DNA of 26,555 nucleotides from Mucilaginibacter sp. UBA4741 (GCA_002403905.1 DHIR01000182.1:11207-37761), one strand, 5' to 3'. Positions 1 to 8,382 are shown, counted from the stretch's first letter. Numbers and translations are program-made. The notes: generated from the letters alone by a model not told the origin.

Positions 1-21
1 GGGGGAGATTTAGAGGGGGCT
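1..21. repeat. Partial copy of the AGCCCCCTCTAAA palindromic repeat
   Basis: The sequence GGGGGAGATTTAGAGGGGGC is identical to the right half of the repeat at 17199-17233. Read on the minus strand it supplies the last codons and stop of the aldo/keto reductase. The left half lies beyond the window edge. Confidence 0.75.
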
Positions 22-963
22 ACTCGCCTCATTTAATAACTGTATAGCATCCCTACTTAACTTTAAATGCACCGCCTGCGTAGTATCTTGCAATTGTTTA
101 AGCGATGTTGCGCTGGCAATAGGCGCGGTAATCCCCGGCCGGGCAATTACCCAGGCGATAGCTACGCTAGCCGGAGTTGTTTTATATTGAGCAGCTACTT
201 CATCCAAAGCAGCTAATATTTTAAATCCGCGATCATTCAGGTATTTCCTCACCCCGCCACCACGCGCGCTTTTTGACAGATCAGCGTCCGAACGGTATTT
301 GCCGGTTAAAAACCCGCTAGCTAATGAGTAAAAGGTAATAACGCCTACATTATTCTCTACGCAAAGCGGTTCCAGTTCTTTTTCATAACCTTCGCGGTTA
401 TATAAATTATACTCGGGTTGTAGGGTATCGTAACGTGCAAGGCCGTTAGCTTTACTTACGTCCAATGCTTCTTTAAGGCGTGCAGCGCTATAGTTTGATG
501 CGCCGATGGCTCTTACCTTACCTTGTTTAATTAAGTTTGTGTAGGTGGCTAAGGTTTCTGCAAGCGGCGTATCTTGATCATCATCATGCGATTGATAGAG
601 ATCGATATAGTCGGTCTGTAACCGTTTTAATGAATCTTCAACAGCTTTGGTGATATAGGCTTTTGATAATCCTTTTTTATCCTCGCCCATAGGTTTACCA
701 ACCTTTGTAGCAATAATCACTTTATCGCGCTTGCCAGATCTTTTAAGCCAGTTGCCTATTATAGTTTCAGATTCGCCGCCTTTATTACCCGGTACCCATT
801 TAGAGTACACATCGGCCGTATCAATAAATTCAAGTCCCGAATCCACATAAGCGTCCAATAACTCAAACGATTGCTGTTCATTAACGGTCCATCCAAACAC
901 ATTACCCCCAAAGCAAAACGGACTAACCATTATGCCCGATTGGCCTAATTCTCTTTTATTCAT
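10..963 (-). CDS. Aldo/keto reductase
   Basis: A 317-residue cytoplasmic NAD(P)H-dependent oxidoreductase of the aldo/keto reductase superfamily, a (beta/alpha)8 barrel reducing aldehydes or ketones; the substrate cannot be read from sequence. The catalytic tetrad is visible: Asp48 and Tyr53 in FIDTADVYS, Lys87 in VIIATKVGK, and His126 in LYQSHDDD. The conserved GASNYSA segment and the C-terminal NADPH-binding stretch are present, so the gene looks complete and of normal length. It is a single gene on the minus strand. The last codons and the stop (AGC CCC CTC TAA, giving Ser-Pro-Leu-stop) lie inside a palindromic intergenic repeat that continues to the window edge, so the natural C-terminus has probably been altered by that repeat. 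Assignment to the superfamily is secure; the physiological role is unknown. Confidence 0.93.
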   Translation of the reverse strand: MNKRELGQSGIMVSPFCFGGNVFGWTVNEQQSFELLDAYVDSGLEFIDTADVYSKWVPGNKGGESETIIGNWLKRSGKRDKVIIATKVGKPMGEDKKGLSKAYITKAVEDSLKRLQTDYIDLYQSHDDDQDTPLAETLATYTNLIKQGKVRAIGASNYSAARLKEALDVSKANGLARYDTLQPEYNLYNREGYEKELEPLCVENNVGVITFYSLASGFLTGKYRSDADLSKSARGGGVRKYLNDRGFKILAALDEVAAQYKTTPASVAIAWVIARPGITAPIASATSLKQLQDTTQAVHLKLSRDAIQLLNEASSPL

Positions 964-987
964 GGTAGTTTAATTTTCGCCTTGCAT

Positions 988-1014
988 CTAAATCTTCTCC
1001 AAAGGAGAGATTTT
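988..1014. repeat. Diverged copy of the TCTAAATCT...AGATTT palindrome
   Basis: An AAATCTTCTCC / GGAGAGATTT inverted repeat with an AAA loop lies between the aldo/keto reductase start and the end of the small minus-strand gene. It shares the CTAAATCT...GGAGA core with the repeats at 8305-8382 and 17199-17233, so it is probably an older member of the same family. It could act as a weak terminator for the 79-residue gene on the minus strand, although the T tract is short. Confidence 0.5.
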
Positions 1015-1025
1015 ACATGAGGTCT

Positions 1026-1265
1026 TTACGCATGCAATTTAACTATCTGCTCGGCCATTTCATCAATCCAGCCAAAAAGATAAGGTTCTGTACCGGCAAC
1101 TTTTTGCCAGTTGTCGTTTTCATCGGGCGCAATAACCAAATGTAAGCTATCGTCTAACGAATCGAATTGGTAAGCTTTTTTTGAACTTCCGTGAGTTACG
1201 TGTTTAATAATTCCTTCAACAGGGCCTTCTGTGCCTGTTAGTGTTGCTTTAAATTGTGGTTCCAT
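1026..1265 (-). CDS. Small conserved-looking protein of unknown function
   Basis: A 79-residue, acidic, soluble protein with no signal peptide or membrane segment. I do not recognise the family. The sequence has alternating strand-like segments (FKATLTGTEGPVEGIIKHV, LHLVIAPDENDNWQKV) and a C-terminal helix (GWIDEMAEQIVKLHA), consistent with a small compact beta-rich fold. Start ATG at 1265 is the only good in-frame start. It stands alone on the minus strand, divergent from the exporter operon, with about 180 bp of shared upstream DNA. It is likely real because of its protein-like composition, but no function is assigned. Confidence 0.65.
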   Translation of the reverse strand: MEPQFKATLTGTEGPVEGIIKHVTHGSSKKAYQFDSLDDSLHLVIAPDENDNWQKVAGTEPYLFGWIDEMAEQIVKLHA

Positions 1266-1445
1266 AGTTTGGTTACAACAGCGCAGTGCAGATTGTGTTT
1301 GCCGGTTTATGCTATTGCAACGTCAATTTATTTTGGTAATAAACTCTTTACATAATTTATTGATTCGCAATCAAAACATTTTAGAAGCAATAGCTATTAG
1401 TAACTTAATGAAATTCAATATAGTAGCCGATGTAATTATTCTCGC
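1266..1445. other. Divergent intergenic region between unknown gene and exporter operon
   Basis: About 180 bp of AT-rich DNA that must hold the promoters of both flanking divergent genes. I see near-matches to a Bacteroidota -7 element (TATTTTG around 1332) but no exact TAnnTTTG, and no clear operator or hairpin. Confidence 0.4.
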
Positions 1446-2765
1446 ATGTCATTAAATACCAAATGCCTAACCTTATTACTGTTGTCGTTTTTTAGCGGCT
1501 ATAAGTTACGTGCACAAGATAGCACGTTGGTAGGCACTACCATAAAATGGGACCTTAGCCAGTGTATAACTTATGCTAAGAAAAATAATATCCAGATCAA
1601 TTCGCTGCGGCTTTCTATGCAAACCAGCAGGCAGGAACTTGAATTAGCAAGGGCAGCCAAATTACCTGACCTATCTGCATCAGCAAGCCAGGATTTTATC
1701 CACCAGGGCGGCGGCCAGGGTTTTAGCGCATCAGGCAATTATGGTGTAAGTTCGTCCGTAACTTTGTACAAGGGTAATTATTTAAATAACACCATCTCGC
1801 AAAGAAACCTACAGTTACAATCGGCAAACCTTAGTATTTTGCAACAGGAAAATGATATCGTTTTGCAGATAACGCAAGCTTACCTTGCGATACTGTTGGA
1901 TAAAGAAAATATCATTTATAACACAGACCTGGTTAATACTACCACCGCGCAGGTTAAGCTGGAACAACAACGATATGATGTTGGCAGCGTGGCACGAAAA
2001 GATCTTATACAATTACAGGCACAACAGGCTGCCGACCAGTACATGCTTGTAAACATACAAAACACACAACGGGGCGATCTGCTTACGCTCAAACAATTAT
2101 TGATATTACCATCTGATGTTAATTTTGATATTGTTAAACCAGATACAATAGCTTCAGCACAGACTAATGCCACATCGCTGCGCGATGTACAGGACATTGC
2201 CTTTAAAACCCGCCCCGAAATTAAAAATGGCGAGTTGGGTGTGAAAATTGCCCAGTACGATGTTAGTAAGGCCAATGCTGGATATAAACCATCGTTAATT
2301 GCGGGTGGATCTATCGGCTCGGGGTATAATAGTTCGGGAGTAGGTGGCTTTAATCAGTTCAATAACAATTTTAATCAGCAAGTTGGTGTTACGTTGGCCG
2401 TGCCAATTTTTACTAAACGAGTGGTCAGAACCCAGGTTGAAGAAGCTAAAATAGCCGTTGAACAATCTAAGCTGAATTTGCAAAATACCAAGATTGTATT
2501 GTCAGGCAGCGTTGAGCGGGCCTTTATCAATTTAAAAAACGCACAGGCCCAGTATGAGGCAGCCGAGGTGCAGTATAATTTTAGCAAGGAAAGCTACCGC
2601 ATAGCGAGCGAGCAACTAAAAGTAGGGGTTGCTAATACGGTCGACTTTTTACTGCAAAAAAATCTGTATGTGCAGTCACAACAGGCTTTTGTGCAGGCCA
2701 AATACAATGTTATTTTAAGTTTAAAGATATATGATTTTTATAGAGGCGTACCCATTACATTATAG
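1446..2765 (+). CDS. TolC-family outer-membrane efflux protein
   Basis: A 439-residue outer-membrane channel of the TolC/OEP family, the exit duct of a tripartite exporter. An N-terminal signal peptide (residues 1 to about 23, ending LRAQ) is followed by the two-fold repeated OEP architecture: a mature start WDLSQCITYAKKNNIQI, long amphipathic helices rich in Gln and Ala around residues 120-210, and a second repeat with VGVTLAVPIF followed by coiled-coil helices (about 330-420) ending in a Tyr-rich beta segment. Length is normal for the family. It is the first gene of a four-gene operon; the adaptor starts 9 bp downstream. Substrate is not predictable, though the MacAB-type partners suggest a macrolide-, peptide- or lipid-like compound, or export across the outer membrane only. 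Confidence 0.92.
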   Translation: MSLNTKCLTLLLLSFFSGYKLRAQDSTLVGTTIKWDLSQCITYAKKNNIQINSLRLSMQTSRQELELARAAKLPDLSASASQDFIHQGGGQGFSASGNYGVSSSVTLYKGNYLNNTISQRNLQLQSANLSILQQENDIVLQITQAYLAILLDKENIIYNTDLVNTTTAQVKLEQQRYDVGSVARKDLIQLQAQQAADQYMLVNIQNTQRGDLLTLKQLLILPSDVNFDIVKPDTIASAQTNATSLRDVQDIAFKTRPEIKNGELGVKIAQYDVSKANAGYKPSLIAGGSIGSGYNSSGVGGFNQFNNNFNQQVGVTLAVPIFTKRVVRTQVEEAKIAVEQSKLNLQNTKIVLSGSVERAFINLKNAQAQYEAAEVQYNFSKESYRIASEQLKVGVANTVDFLLQKNLYVQSQQAFVQAKYNVILSLKIYDFYRGVPITL

Positions 2766-2774
2766 CAGCAGGTC

Positions 2775-4055
2775 ATGAAAACAGGTTATAAAAGGATATT
2801 AATTATTTTAGGCATACTGGTTGTGTTGGCAGCTATATGGTTCTTCTTTATTCGTAAGCCGGATGTGCCTATTGTTATACAAACCGAGAAACCAACATAC
2901 GGCTATATAGCACAAAGTGTAACAGCCACAGGTAGGATAGAGCCGGAAGACACCGTACAGGTCGGTACCCAGGTATCGGGTATATTAAAATATTTATATG
3001 CTGATTTTAATTCGAAGGTTAAAAAAGGGCAGTTACTGGCCGAGCTGGATAAGTCATTGCTGCAAGCCACCGTTGACCAATACGCCGGCAACCTGCAAAA
3101 TGCGCAAAGCCAGTTGGTATATGCCAAAGGCAATTTTGACAGGCAGTCATTACTTTTTAAAACCGATGCCATAAGCAAGGCCGACTATGATAATGCTCTT
3201 AATACCTACCATGCGGCTCAAGCAAGCGTAAACACCGCCGCCGCGCAGGTAAGGTCTGCAAAAAAGAATTTATTCTATGCTGATATTTATTCGCCTATTG
3301 ATGGGGTGGTGTTAAGCCGAAGCATTAATATAGGGCAAACAGTTGCGGCCAGCTTTAATACACCCACGTTGTTTGTAATAGCCAAGGATATCACCAAAAT
3401 GCAGGTACAGGCTAATGTTGACGAAGCCGATATAGGCGCGGTAAAAACAGGTAACCGGGTTTCGTTTACAGTTGATGCTTTTATTACCGATCAGTTTAAC
3501 GGAACAGTTAAAGAGGTGAGGCTTAATCCTTCGGTTTCATCAAACGTGGTTACCTATCGTACCATAATAAATACGCCTAATGATGATATGAAATTAAAGC
3601 CGGGCATGACGGCTAATATTGTTATTTACACTAAAGAAGTAAATAACGCTATGCTGATACCTGCAAAAGCATTAGCCTATACACCAGATTCTGCTTTGAT
3701 AAAAGACTACCAGATAGTAGGCAAGGTGCCTCATAAATCACGAAAAAGAGCAGGTGCAGGTGGCGATGCGACAAAAACACATGCTATGAGCAGCCGTAAA
3801 GATAGTTCGGGTGTTATCAGGCAAACCGCCTATGTATGGGTACTGCAAGGCAAAAAAATAGTGCAAACCAGGATCAAAACCGGGCTGAATGATAATACCC
3901 AGGTTGAAGTTTTATCCGGGTTAACAGTTAATGACCTGGTTATAACCGGCTCTATCGGTGGCAAATTATCCGCTTCGGGAGGCGCGGCAGCAGGCGGTAG
4001 TCCGTTTGTGCCGGCTCGTCGTGGTGGTGGCGGCGGAGGAGGCCGTGGCCGATGA
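2775..4055 (+). CDS. Efflux periplasmic adaptor subunit, MacA-like
   Basis: A 426-residue membrane-fusion protein that links the inner-membrane ABC transporter to the TolC-like duct. An N-terminal membrane anchor (about residues 7-26) is followed by a biotinyl-lipoyl half (VTATGRIEPEDTVQVGTQVSG), an alpha-hairpin coiled coil (about 95-165, Gln/Ala rich), the second lipoyl half (IYSPIDGVVLSRSINIGQTV), a beta-barrel domain and a membrane-proximal domain. The C-terminus carries an unusual low-complexity Gly/Arg tail (residues about 405-426), and there is a basic insertion around residue 320 (HKSRKRAGAGG). The stop overlaps the start of the ATPase gene by 4 bp (ATGA), so translation is coupled. 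Confidence 0.93.
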   Translation: MKTGYKRILIILGILVVLAAIWFFFIRKPDVPIVIQTEKPTYGYIAQSVTATGRIEPEDTVQVGTQVSGILKYLYADFNSKVKKGQLLAELDKSLLQATVDQYAGNLQNAQSQLVYAKGNFDRQSLLFKTDAISKADYDNALNTYHAAQASVNTAAAQVRSAKKNLFYADIYSPIDGVVLSRSINIGQTVAASFNTPTLFVIAKDITKMQVQANVDEADIGAVKTGNRVSFTVDAFITDQFNGTVKEVRLNPSVSSNVVTYRTIINTPNDDMKLKPGMTANIVIYTKEVNNAMLIPAKALAYTPDSALIKDYQIVGKVPHKSRKRAGAGGDATKTHAMSSRKDSSGVIRQTAYVWVLQGKKIVQTRIKTGLNDNTQVEVLSGLTVNDLVITGSIGGKLSASGGAAAGGSPFVPARRGGGGGGGRGR

Positions 4056-4816
4056 GCAAGAAAAAAGCAGTAGAAATAAAGGATCTGAAGCGTGAGTTCC
4101 AGATGGGAAGCGAGATTGTAAGAGCGCTTAAAGGTATATCCTTTGAGGTTGAGCAGGGCGAGTTTGTAACCATAATGGGCAGCAGCGGATCGGGCAAAAC
4201 AACGCTTTTAAATATATTGGGCTGCCTGGATAAACCTACCATAGGTAACTACTTTTTAGATGGTGTGGATATTAAACAATTAAACCGCGATGAATTAGCG
4301 CAGCTGCGCAACCATAAAATAGGATTTGTATTCCAGTCGTATAATTTATTGGCGCGGACATCGGCATTAGAGAATGTAGAATTGCCATTGCTATATAATA
4401 AAGATATAAGTGTAAGTGAACGCCGTGAAAGGGCTATACACGCCCTTGAAGCCGTTAAACTGGCTGATAGGTTTGACCACATGCCCAACCAACTATCGGG
4501 CGGGCAGCAGCAGCGTGTTGCCATAGCAAGGGCGTTGGTTAATGAGCCGGTGATGATATTGGCCGATGAAGCTACCGGTAATCTGGACAGCCGAACATCC
4601 TATGAAATTATGGCGCTAATGCAAGAGTTAAACAGTAAGCAAGGCAAAACCATTGTGTTTGTAACGCATGAGCCTGATATAGCCGTATTTAGCAGCCGAA
4701 CCATTCAATTAAGGGACGGCATGATACAAAAGGATACTAAAAATCAAGATCAAAAATCAGCTAAGGATGTGTTAGCCGCTTTGCCTGTAACTGATGATTA
4801 TAATACTAGCCAATGA
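4052..4816 (+). CDS. ABC transporter ATP-binding protein, MacB/LolD type
   Basis: A 254-residue cytoplasmic nucleotide-binding subunit. Walker [10 protein letters not shown] at residues 43-51, Q-loop Gln95 ([10 protein letters not shown]), signature LSGGQQQ at 148-154, Walker [10 protein letters not shown] with catalytic Glu173, and the H-loop His in VTHEPD near residue 210 are all intact. This belongs to the family that energises MacB, LolD and FtsE systems. The C-terminal tail of about 30 residues is polar and variable. Both ends overlap neighbouring genes by 4 bp (ATGA), adaptor upstream and permease downstream. In E. coli MacB the ATPase and permease are fused; here they are separate chains. 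Confidence 0.96.
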   Translation: MSKKKAVEIKDLKREFQMGSEIVRALKGISFEVEQGEFVTIMGSSGSGKTTLLNILGCLDKPTIGNYFLDGVDIKQLNRDELAQLRNHKIGFVFQSYNLLARTSALENVELPLLYNKDISVSERRERAIHALEAVKLADRFDHMPNQLSGGQQQRVAIARALVNEPVMILADEATGNLDSRTSYEIMALMQELNSKQGKTIVFVTHEPDIAVFSSRTIQLRDGMIQKDTKNQDQKSAKDVLAALPVTDDYNTSQ

Positions 4817-6033
4817 ATATTTTTAACCTGCTGCGAATAGCTTATAGGGCACTGCTTCGAAACAAGTTGCGTGCCTTTTTAACTATGCTTGGTATTATTA
4901 TCGGCGTGGCATCGGTTATTGCTATGGTAGCTATAGGGCAGGGGTCAAAACAAAGTATCCATGATCAGCTTAGCAACATGGGTACCAATATGCTTACCGT
5001 ACAGCCCGCCAGTAATGTTAACGGTGGGGTACGTATTGCAGGTTCAAGTTTCCAGACACTTACTATTAAAGATATTACTGCGTTAAAAGCAAATACGCAA
5101 TATATATCAGAAATATCGCCATCTGTTACATCAAGAGGGCAAGCAATTAACGGGCCGTTAAACTGGCCCACCAGCATGTCAGGCGTAAGCCCTGAATACC
5201 TGGATATCCGCAAATTAACGCTCAAAGATGGCATCGTGTTTACACAAAACGATGTGCTTACATCGGCCAAAGTATGTTTGATTGGGCAAACAGTAATTGA
5301 TAATATTTTCCCCAATGGCGAAAATCCTATTGGTAAAATCATCAGGTTTGGGCATATCCCATTCCAGATAATAGGAGTATTGGCACCTAAAGGCTTCAAT
5401 GCGTTCGGGCAAGATCAGGATGACATTTTAATTGCGCCTTATACTACCGTACAGAAAAGAATATTGGCTACTATCTATTACTCTAATATCTATGCATCAG
5501 CCACCAGCGAGGCCGTTACAGACCAGGCTGTAGCGGAGATAACCCAGGTTTTAAGAGATTCGCACCGCTTGCGTGATACAGAGGATAATGATTTCACCGT
5601 ACGTACACAACAGGAACTGATAGCCACACTAAGTTCAACCAGTGGGCTTTTAACCGTTTTACTAACGGTTGTGGCCGGTATATCATTAGTAATAGGGGGC
5701 ATAGGCATTATGAATATCATGTACGTATCTGTAACCGAGCGTACCAAAGAAATTGGCCTTCGTATGTCTATAGGAGCACGAGGGAAAGATATTATGCTTC
5801 AATTCCTGATGGAAGCAATACTGATAAGTATTACCGGCGGTGTTATAGGCGTTATGGTGGGTTTCCTGTCAACCTGGATAGTGACGCTTACGCTGGGTTG
5901 GCCTACTATTATATCACAATCATCGGTTCTGCTATCGTTTTTTGTGTGCGCTATAACAGGTATTTTCTTTGGCTATTACCCTGCTCAAAAAGCTTCAAGG
6001 TTAGATCCGATAGAAGCGTTGCGGTATGAATAG
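4813..6033 (+). CDS. ABC transporter permease, MacB/FtsX type
   Basis: A 406-residue inner-membrane subunit of a type VII ABC (mechanotransmission) system. The first membrane helix (about residues 18-42, LTMLGIIIGVASVIAMVAIG) is followed by a large periplasmic MacB_PCD domain (about 45-280) and a C-terminal FtsX domain with three helices (about 282-310, 333-357, 368-388). The family hallmark MNIMYVSVTERTKEIGLRMSIGA and the terminal DPIEALRYE are present, so the protein is complete. It is the last gene of the exporter operon. Its TAG stop directly abuts a 28-bp inverted repeat. Together with the three upstream genes it forms a complete tripartite exporter. Confidence 0.95.
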   Translation: MNIFNLLRIAYRALLRNKLRAFLTMLGIIIGVASVIAMVAIGQGSKQSIHDQLSNMGTNMLTVQPASNVNGGVRIAGSSFQTLTIKDITALKANTQYISEISPSVTSRGQAINGPLNWPTSMSGVSPEYLDIRKLTLKDGIVFTQNDVLTSAKVCLIGQTVIDNIFPNGENPIGKIIRFGHIPFQIIGVLAPKGFNAFGQDQDDILIAPYTTVQKRILATIYYSNIYASATSEAVTDQAVAEITQVLRDSHRLRDTEDNDFTVRTQQELIATLSSTSGLLTVLLTVVAGISLVIGGIGIMNIMYVSVTERTKEIGLRMSIGARGKDIMLQFLMEAILISITGGVIGVMVGFLSTWIVTLTLGWPTIISQSSVLLSFFVCAITGIFFGYYPAQKASRLDPIEALRYE

Positions 6034-6110
6034 CGTTGACTCACCCGGTCTTTGCTTCGCTTGCCGACCCTCTCTTTGGTCCAGCGAAGCAAAGACCGGG
6101 TGAGTCAACG
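6034..6110. repeat. 28-bp perfect inverted repeat with 21-nt loop
   Basis: Left arm 6034-6061 and right arm 6083-6110 are exact reverse complements over 28 bp (arm begins CGTTGACTCACCCGG and ends TTGCTTCGCT). The 21-nt loop also holds a GACC / GGTC pair that can extend the fold. It begins at the base directly after the permease stop codon. There is no T tract, so it is not a standard intrinsic terminator, although such a stem would strongly stall or protect a transcript end. It resembles REP-like mobile palindromes; no transposase is nearby. Confidence 0.85.
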
Positions 6111-6151
6111 GATCGCGTTAATAAAATTTAGCCAACAACCATCGCAAATTC

Positions 6152-6159
6152 TATCTTTA
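6152..6159 (+). promoter_or_regulatory. Probable -7 box before the DUF3820 gene
   Basis: TATCTTTA matches the Bacteroidota -7 consensus TAnnTTTG at 7 of 8 positions and is followed by CCAC and the ATG, the same arrangement as in front of ribD. The spacing implies a leaderless or nearly leaderless mRNA. Confidence 0.4.
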
Positions 6160-6163
6160 CCAC

Positions 6164-6406
6164 ATGGAGCCAATTAAGCCCGACTCGAGAGTACTGGTAG
6201 ATATTATTCAAACTAAAATGCCGTTTGGTAAATATAAAGGTACTTTTATAAGCGAATTGCCGGTATATTACCTGGAATGGTTTAAAAACAAAGGCTTCCC
6301 GCAGGGTAAGTTAGGCATGATGCTATCAAGTGTTTATGAGATAAAGATCAACGGATTAAACAGCATATTAACGCTGGTTAAAACCACGCTAAAGACCCAA
6401 AGGTAA
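6164..6406 (+). CDS. DUF3820 family small protein
   Basis: An 80-residue cytoplasmic protein containing the DUF3820 signature MPFGKYKGTFISELPVYYL followed by a WF-K-KGFPQGKLG segment (residues about 19-55). The domain is found in small stand-alone proteins and next to exonuclease domains; its biochemical role is not established. It sits alone between the exporter operon and msrA. A -7-like box ends 4 bp before the ATG, supporting this start. Family membership is confident, function unknown. Confidence 0.8.
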   Translation: MEPIKPDSRVLVDIIQTKMPFGKYKGTFISELPVYYLEWFKNKGFPQGKLGMMLSSVYEIKINGLNSILTLVKTTLKTQR

Positions 6407-6445
6407 ATGACCGGCGGATGACCATCCAAAAAATATGCTACTGCG

Positions 6446-6453
6446 TATATTTG
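6446..6453 (+). promoter_or_regulatory. -7 box of msrA promoter
   Basis: TATATTTG is an exact match to the Bacteroidota -7 consensus TAnnTTTG, 13 bp before the ATG of msrA. I see no good TTTG -33 partner at the usual distance. Confidence 0.45.
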
Positions 6454-6466
6454 TTAAAACCTATTA

Positions 6467-7117
6467 ATGATTATGAAAAAATCAATTCTGTATATCTTAT
6501 TTAGCGTATTTGTTTGGGGATGCGCAAACGGCCAGGATCATACCATAGCCAAAGTACCTGCTGTTAAACCGGGCCAGGCGGTTGCAACTTTTGCCGGAGG
6601 CTGTTTTTGGGCGATGAGCGAAGCCATGTCCGAGCTTAAAGGTGTTGACCAGGTAGTTGCCGGTTTTGCCGGTGGTACCACTAAAAACCCCACTTATGAC
6701 GAAGTTTGTACCCGCACAACCGGCCATGCCGAAACTGCACAGGTGTATTACGATCCTAAAGTTATCAGCTATGAAAAACTAGCCGAGGCTTTCTTTTACG
6801 CGCATAACCCAACCGAACTAAACTACCAGGGACCTGATGAGGGTACCGATTACCGTTCGGTAGCGTTTTATCGTACGCCCGAGGAAAAAGCAACTTTACA
6901 GGGGCTTATAAAAAGAATTAACGAATCGCACCATTACAATGCGCCTATAGTATCCCAGGTAGTGCCATTCACTGTTTTTTACGCGGCCGAGAAATACCAC
7001 CAGGGATATTATAAACTACACCCCGAAAGCGGATACATACAAACGGTATCTGTACCAAAGGTTATGAAAATGCGCGCTGCGGAAAAAGCTTTGTTAAAGC
7101 CCGAGTTCCAGAAATAA
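6467..7117 (+). CDS. msrA: Peptide-methionine (S)-S-oxide reductase, lipoprotein form
   Basis: MsrA reduces the S-epimer of methionine sulfoxide in damaged proteins back to methionine. The catalytic motif GCFW is at residues 45-48 with nucleophile Cys46, and NPTELNYQGPDEGTDYRS, TGHAE and the HQGYY segment match the family. The N-terminus is a lipoprotein signal peptide with a VWGC lipobox (Cys19), so the enzyme is probably anchored in the envelope and repairs periplasmic proteins, unlike cytoplasmic MsrA. An alternative start at the third codon (ATG at 6473) would give the same mature protein. The gene is monocistronic, with its own -7 box upstream and a strong terminator downstream. No MsrB is fused or adjacent. 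Confidence 0.95.
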   Translation: MIMKKSILYILFSVFVWGCANGQDHTIAKVPAVKPGQAVATFAGGCFWAMSEAMSELKGVDQVVAGFAGGTTKNPTYDEVCTRTTGHAETAQVYYDPKVISYEKLAEAFFYAHNPTELNYQGPDEGTDYRSVAFYRTPEEKATLQGLIKRINESHHYNAPIVSQVVPFTVFYAAEKYHQGYYKLHPESGYIQTVSVPKVMKMRAAEKALLKPEFQK

Positions 7118-7133
7118 AGATATCCAACTAATT

Positions 7134-7171
7134 AAAAAGCCATCTTACCATATAAAGTAAGGTGGCTTTTT
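7134..7171 (+). terminator. Intrinsic terminator after msrA
   Basis: AAAAAGCCATCTTAC and GTAAGGTGGCTTTTT form a 15-bp stem with a single G-U pair and an 8-nt loop, ending in a T run. The flanking A and T runs make it potentially bidirectional. Confidence 0.9.
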
Positions 7172-7248
7172 GTTTAGCGGATTGGTAGTGTTTAATTAAT
7201 ATTTTTATCTTCACGCTAAATTCTACCAAACAAAGCCTGAACTTCTAA

Positions 7249-8316
7249 ATGAAAAATATTCTTGCATTATTTGTCTTAATCCTGCTTCAATTAAATGTTT
7301 ATGCCCAGGGCACCTATACCGTTAGCGGTACAGTAAAAAATGCAAAGGGCGAATTGCTGTCAGGAGCTACTGTATTTTTAGCGGGTTCAGAAAAAGCCAC
7401 ATCTTCCAATTTAGAAGGTCGTTTTTGGTTTTCTAAAATCGAATCGGGCACTTACCAGTTGGTGGTTAATTTATTGGGTTATTCATCGGTTAAACAAAAT
7501 ATAATTATAACCGATAAATCAGAAGAGAATGTAGAGGTAGTATTAGGCGAAAAGCAGATAGTTTTGAATGAAGTTATTATTGGCGATGCGAAACAGCGTA
7601 AAAATCATATAAAAACATTTACCAAATATTTTTTAGGTGAATCGGCAAATGCCAAAGCCTGTAAAATATTGAACCCGGAGACGTTGGAATTCTCTACCAC
7701 CAAAAACGTATTAAAAGCTACCACGCCCGATTTTTTGGTTATCCAGAATAATAATTTAGGGTACAAAATAAAATACCTGCTTAAAAGCTTTAGTTATGAT
7801 AGCAGCCTTGAAGTGACCCTGTATGACGGCGATTGTATTTTTGAACAACTGGAAGGCACCCCGGAACAAAGGTTGTTATGGACCAAAAACCGTAAAGTCG
7901 CCTATAATGGCTCTTTAATGCATTATTTAAGATCAGTTTATGCTAATAAATCGCGCCAGGAAGGTTTTTTAATTTATAAGATCACCAGTCCTTCGTTCCC
8001 TATTTATATTGAATCAATACCAATTATTGCCGAACAATTGGTTAAGCGTCCTGACAGTAATTTTATGATTTTTAGATCCCAATCAAGATTCTATATTCTT
8101 TATGATAAAAAGAAGGCCGCCAAAGAAGACAAGCTGCTGGGCCACGTACAAAATTTAAGGGTGAGCGATCTTGATAACACAGGTTCTATATTTTTGGTCG
8201 ACTCGCAAATAGACCGCCGCGGCAGTTATGCCGATTATAAATCACTATTAATACAGGGCTTTTGGGGCCGCAAAAGACTGGCAGACCAGTTGCCGCTGGA
8301 GTATAGCCCCCTCTAA
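7249..8316 (+). CDS. Carboxypeptidase-regulatory-like domain protein, probably exported
   Basis: A 355-residue protein with a signal peptide (residues 1 to about 19, ending YAQ) and an N-terminal CarboxypepD_reg-like beta-sandwich (about 21-105: YTVSGTVKNAKGELLSGATV ... SGTYQLVVNLLGYSSVKQNI). In Bacteroidota this domain usually precedes a TonB-dependent receptor barrel, but here it is followed by about 240 residues without a plug or barrel. The rest has the look of the Bacteroidota family of regulatory-domain proteins of unknown function, with conserved-looking Trp, Tyr and basic patches. Likely periplasmic or outer-membrane associated. The stop and the last codons (AGC CCC CTC TAA) are formed by a palindromic repeat, as in the aldo/keto reductase at the window start. 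Function is not assigned. Confidence 0.85.
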   Translation: MKNILALFVLILLQLNVYAQGTYTVSGTVKNAKGELLSGATVFLAGSEKATSSNLEGRFWFSKIESGTYQLVVNLLGYSSVKQNIIITDKSEENVEVVLGEKQIVLNEVIIGDAKQRKNHIKTFTKYFLGESANAKACKILNPETLEFSTTKNVLKATTPDFLVIQNNNLGYKIKYLLKSFSYDSSLEVTLYDGDCIFEQLEGTPEQRLLWTKNRKVAYNGSLMHYLRSVYANKSRQEGFLIYKITSPSFPIYIESIPIIAEQLVKRPDSNFMIFRSQSRFYILYDKKKAAKEDKLLGHVQNLRVSDLDNTGSIFLVDSQIDRRGSYADYKSLLIQGFWGRKRLADQLPLEYSPL

Positions 8317-8382
8317 ACGGCGAAGCCTTCATGAACACCTTAAAACAAACAACTGTGAATAATCTCCCCCGGTAGGGGAGAC
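8305..8382. repeat. Split copy of the AGCCCCCTCTAAA...TCTCCCCCGG repeat
   Basis: AGCCCCCTCTAAA (8305-8317) and AATCTCCCCCGGTAGGGGAG (8361-8380) are the two halves of the repeat that is continuous at 17199-17233 (on the other strand). About 43 bp of unrelated sequence separates them here. The first half encodes the end of the upstream protein and the second half forms a terminator hairpin. Confidence 0.75.

Noticed and set aside
1231..1455. 74-codon plus-strand frame before the TolC-like gene
   Set aside because: It overlaps the 79-residue gene on the other strand and the start of the TolC-like gene; composition is not protein-like, and it leaves no room for the divergent promoters.
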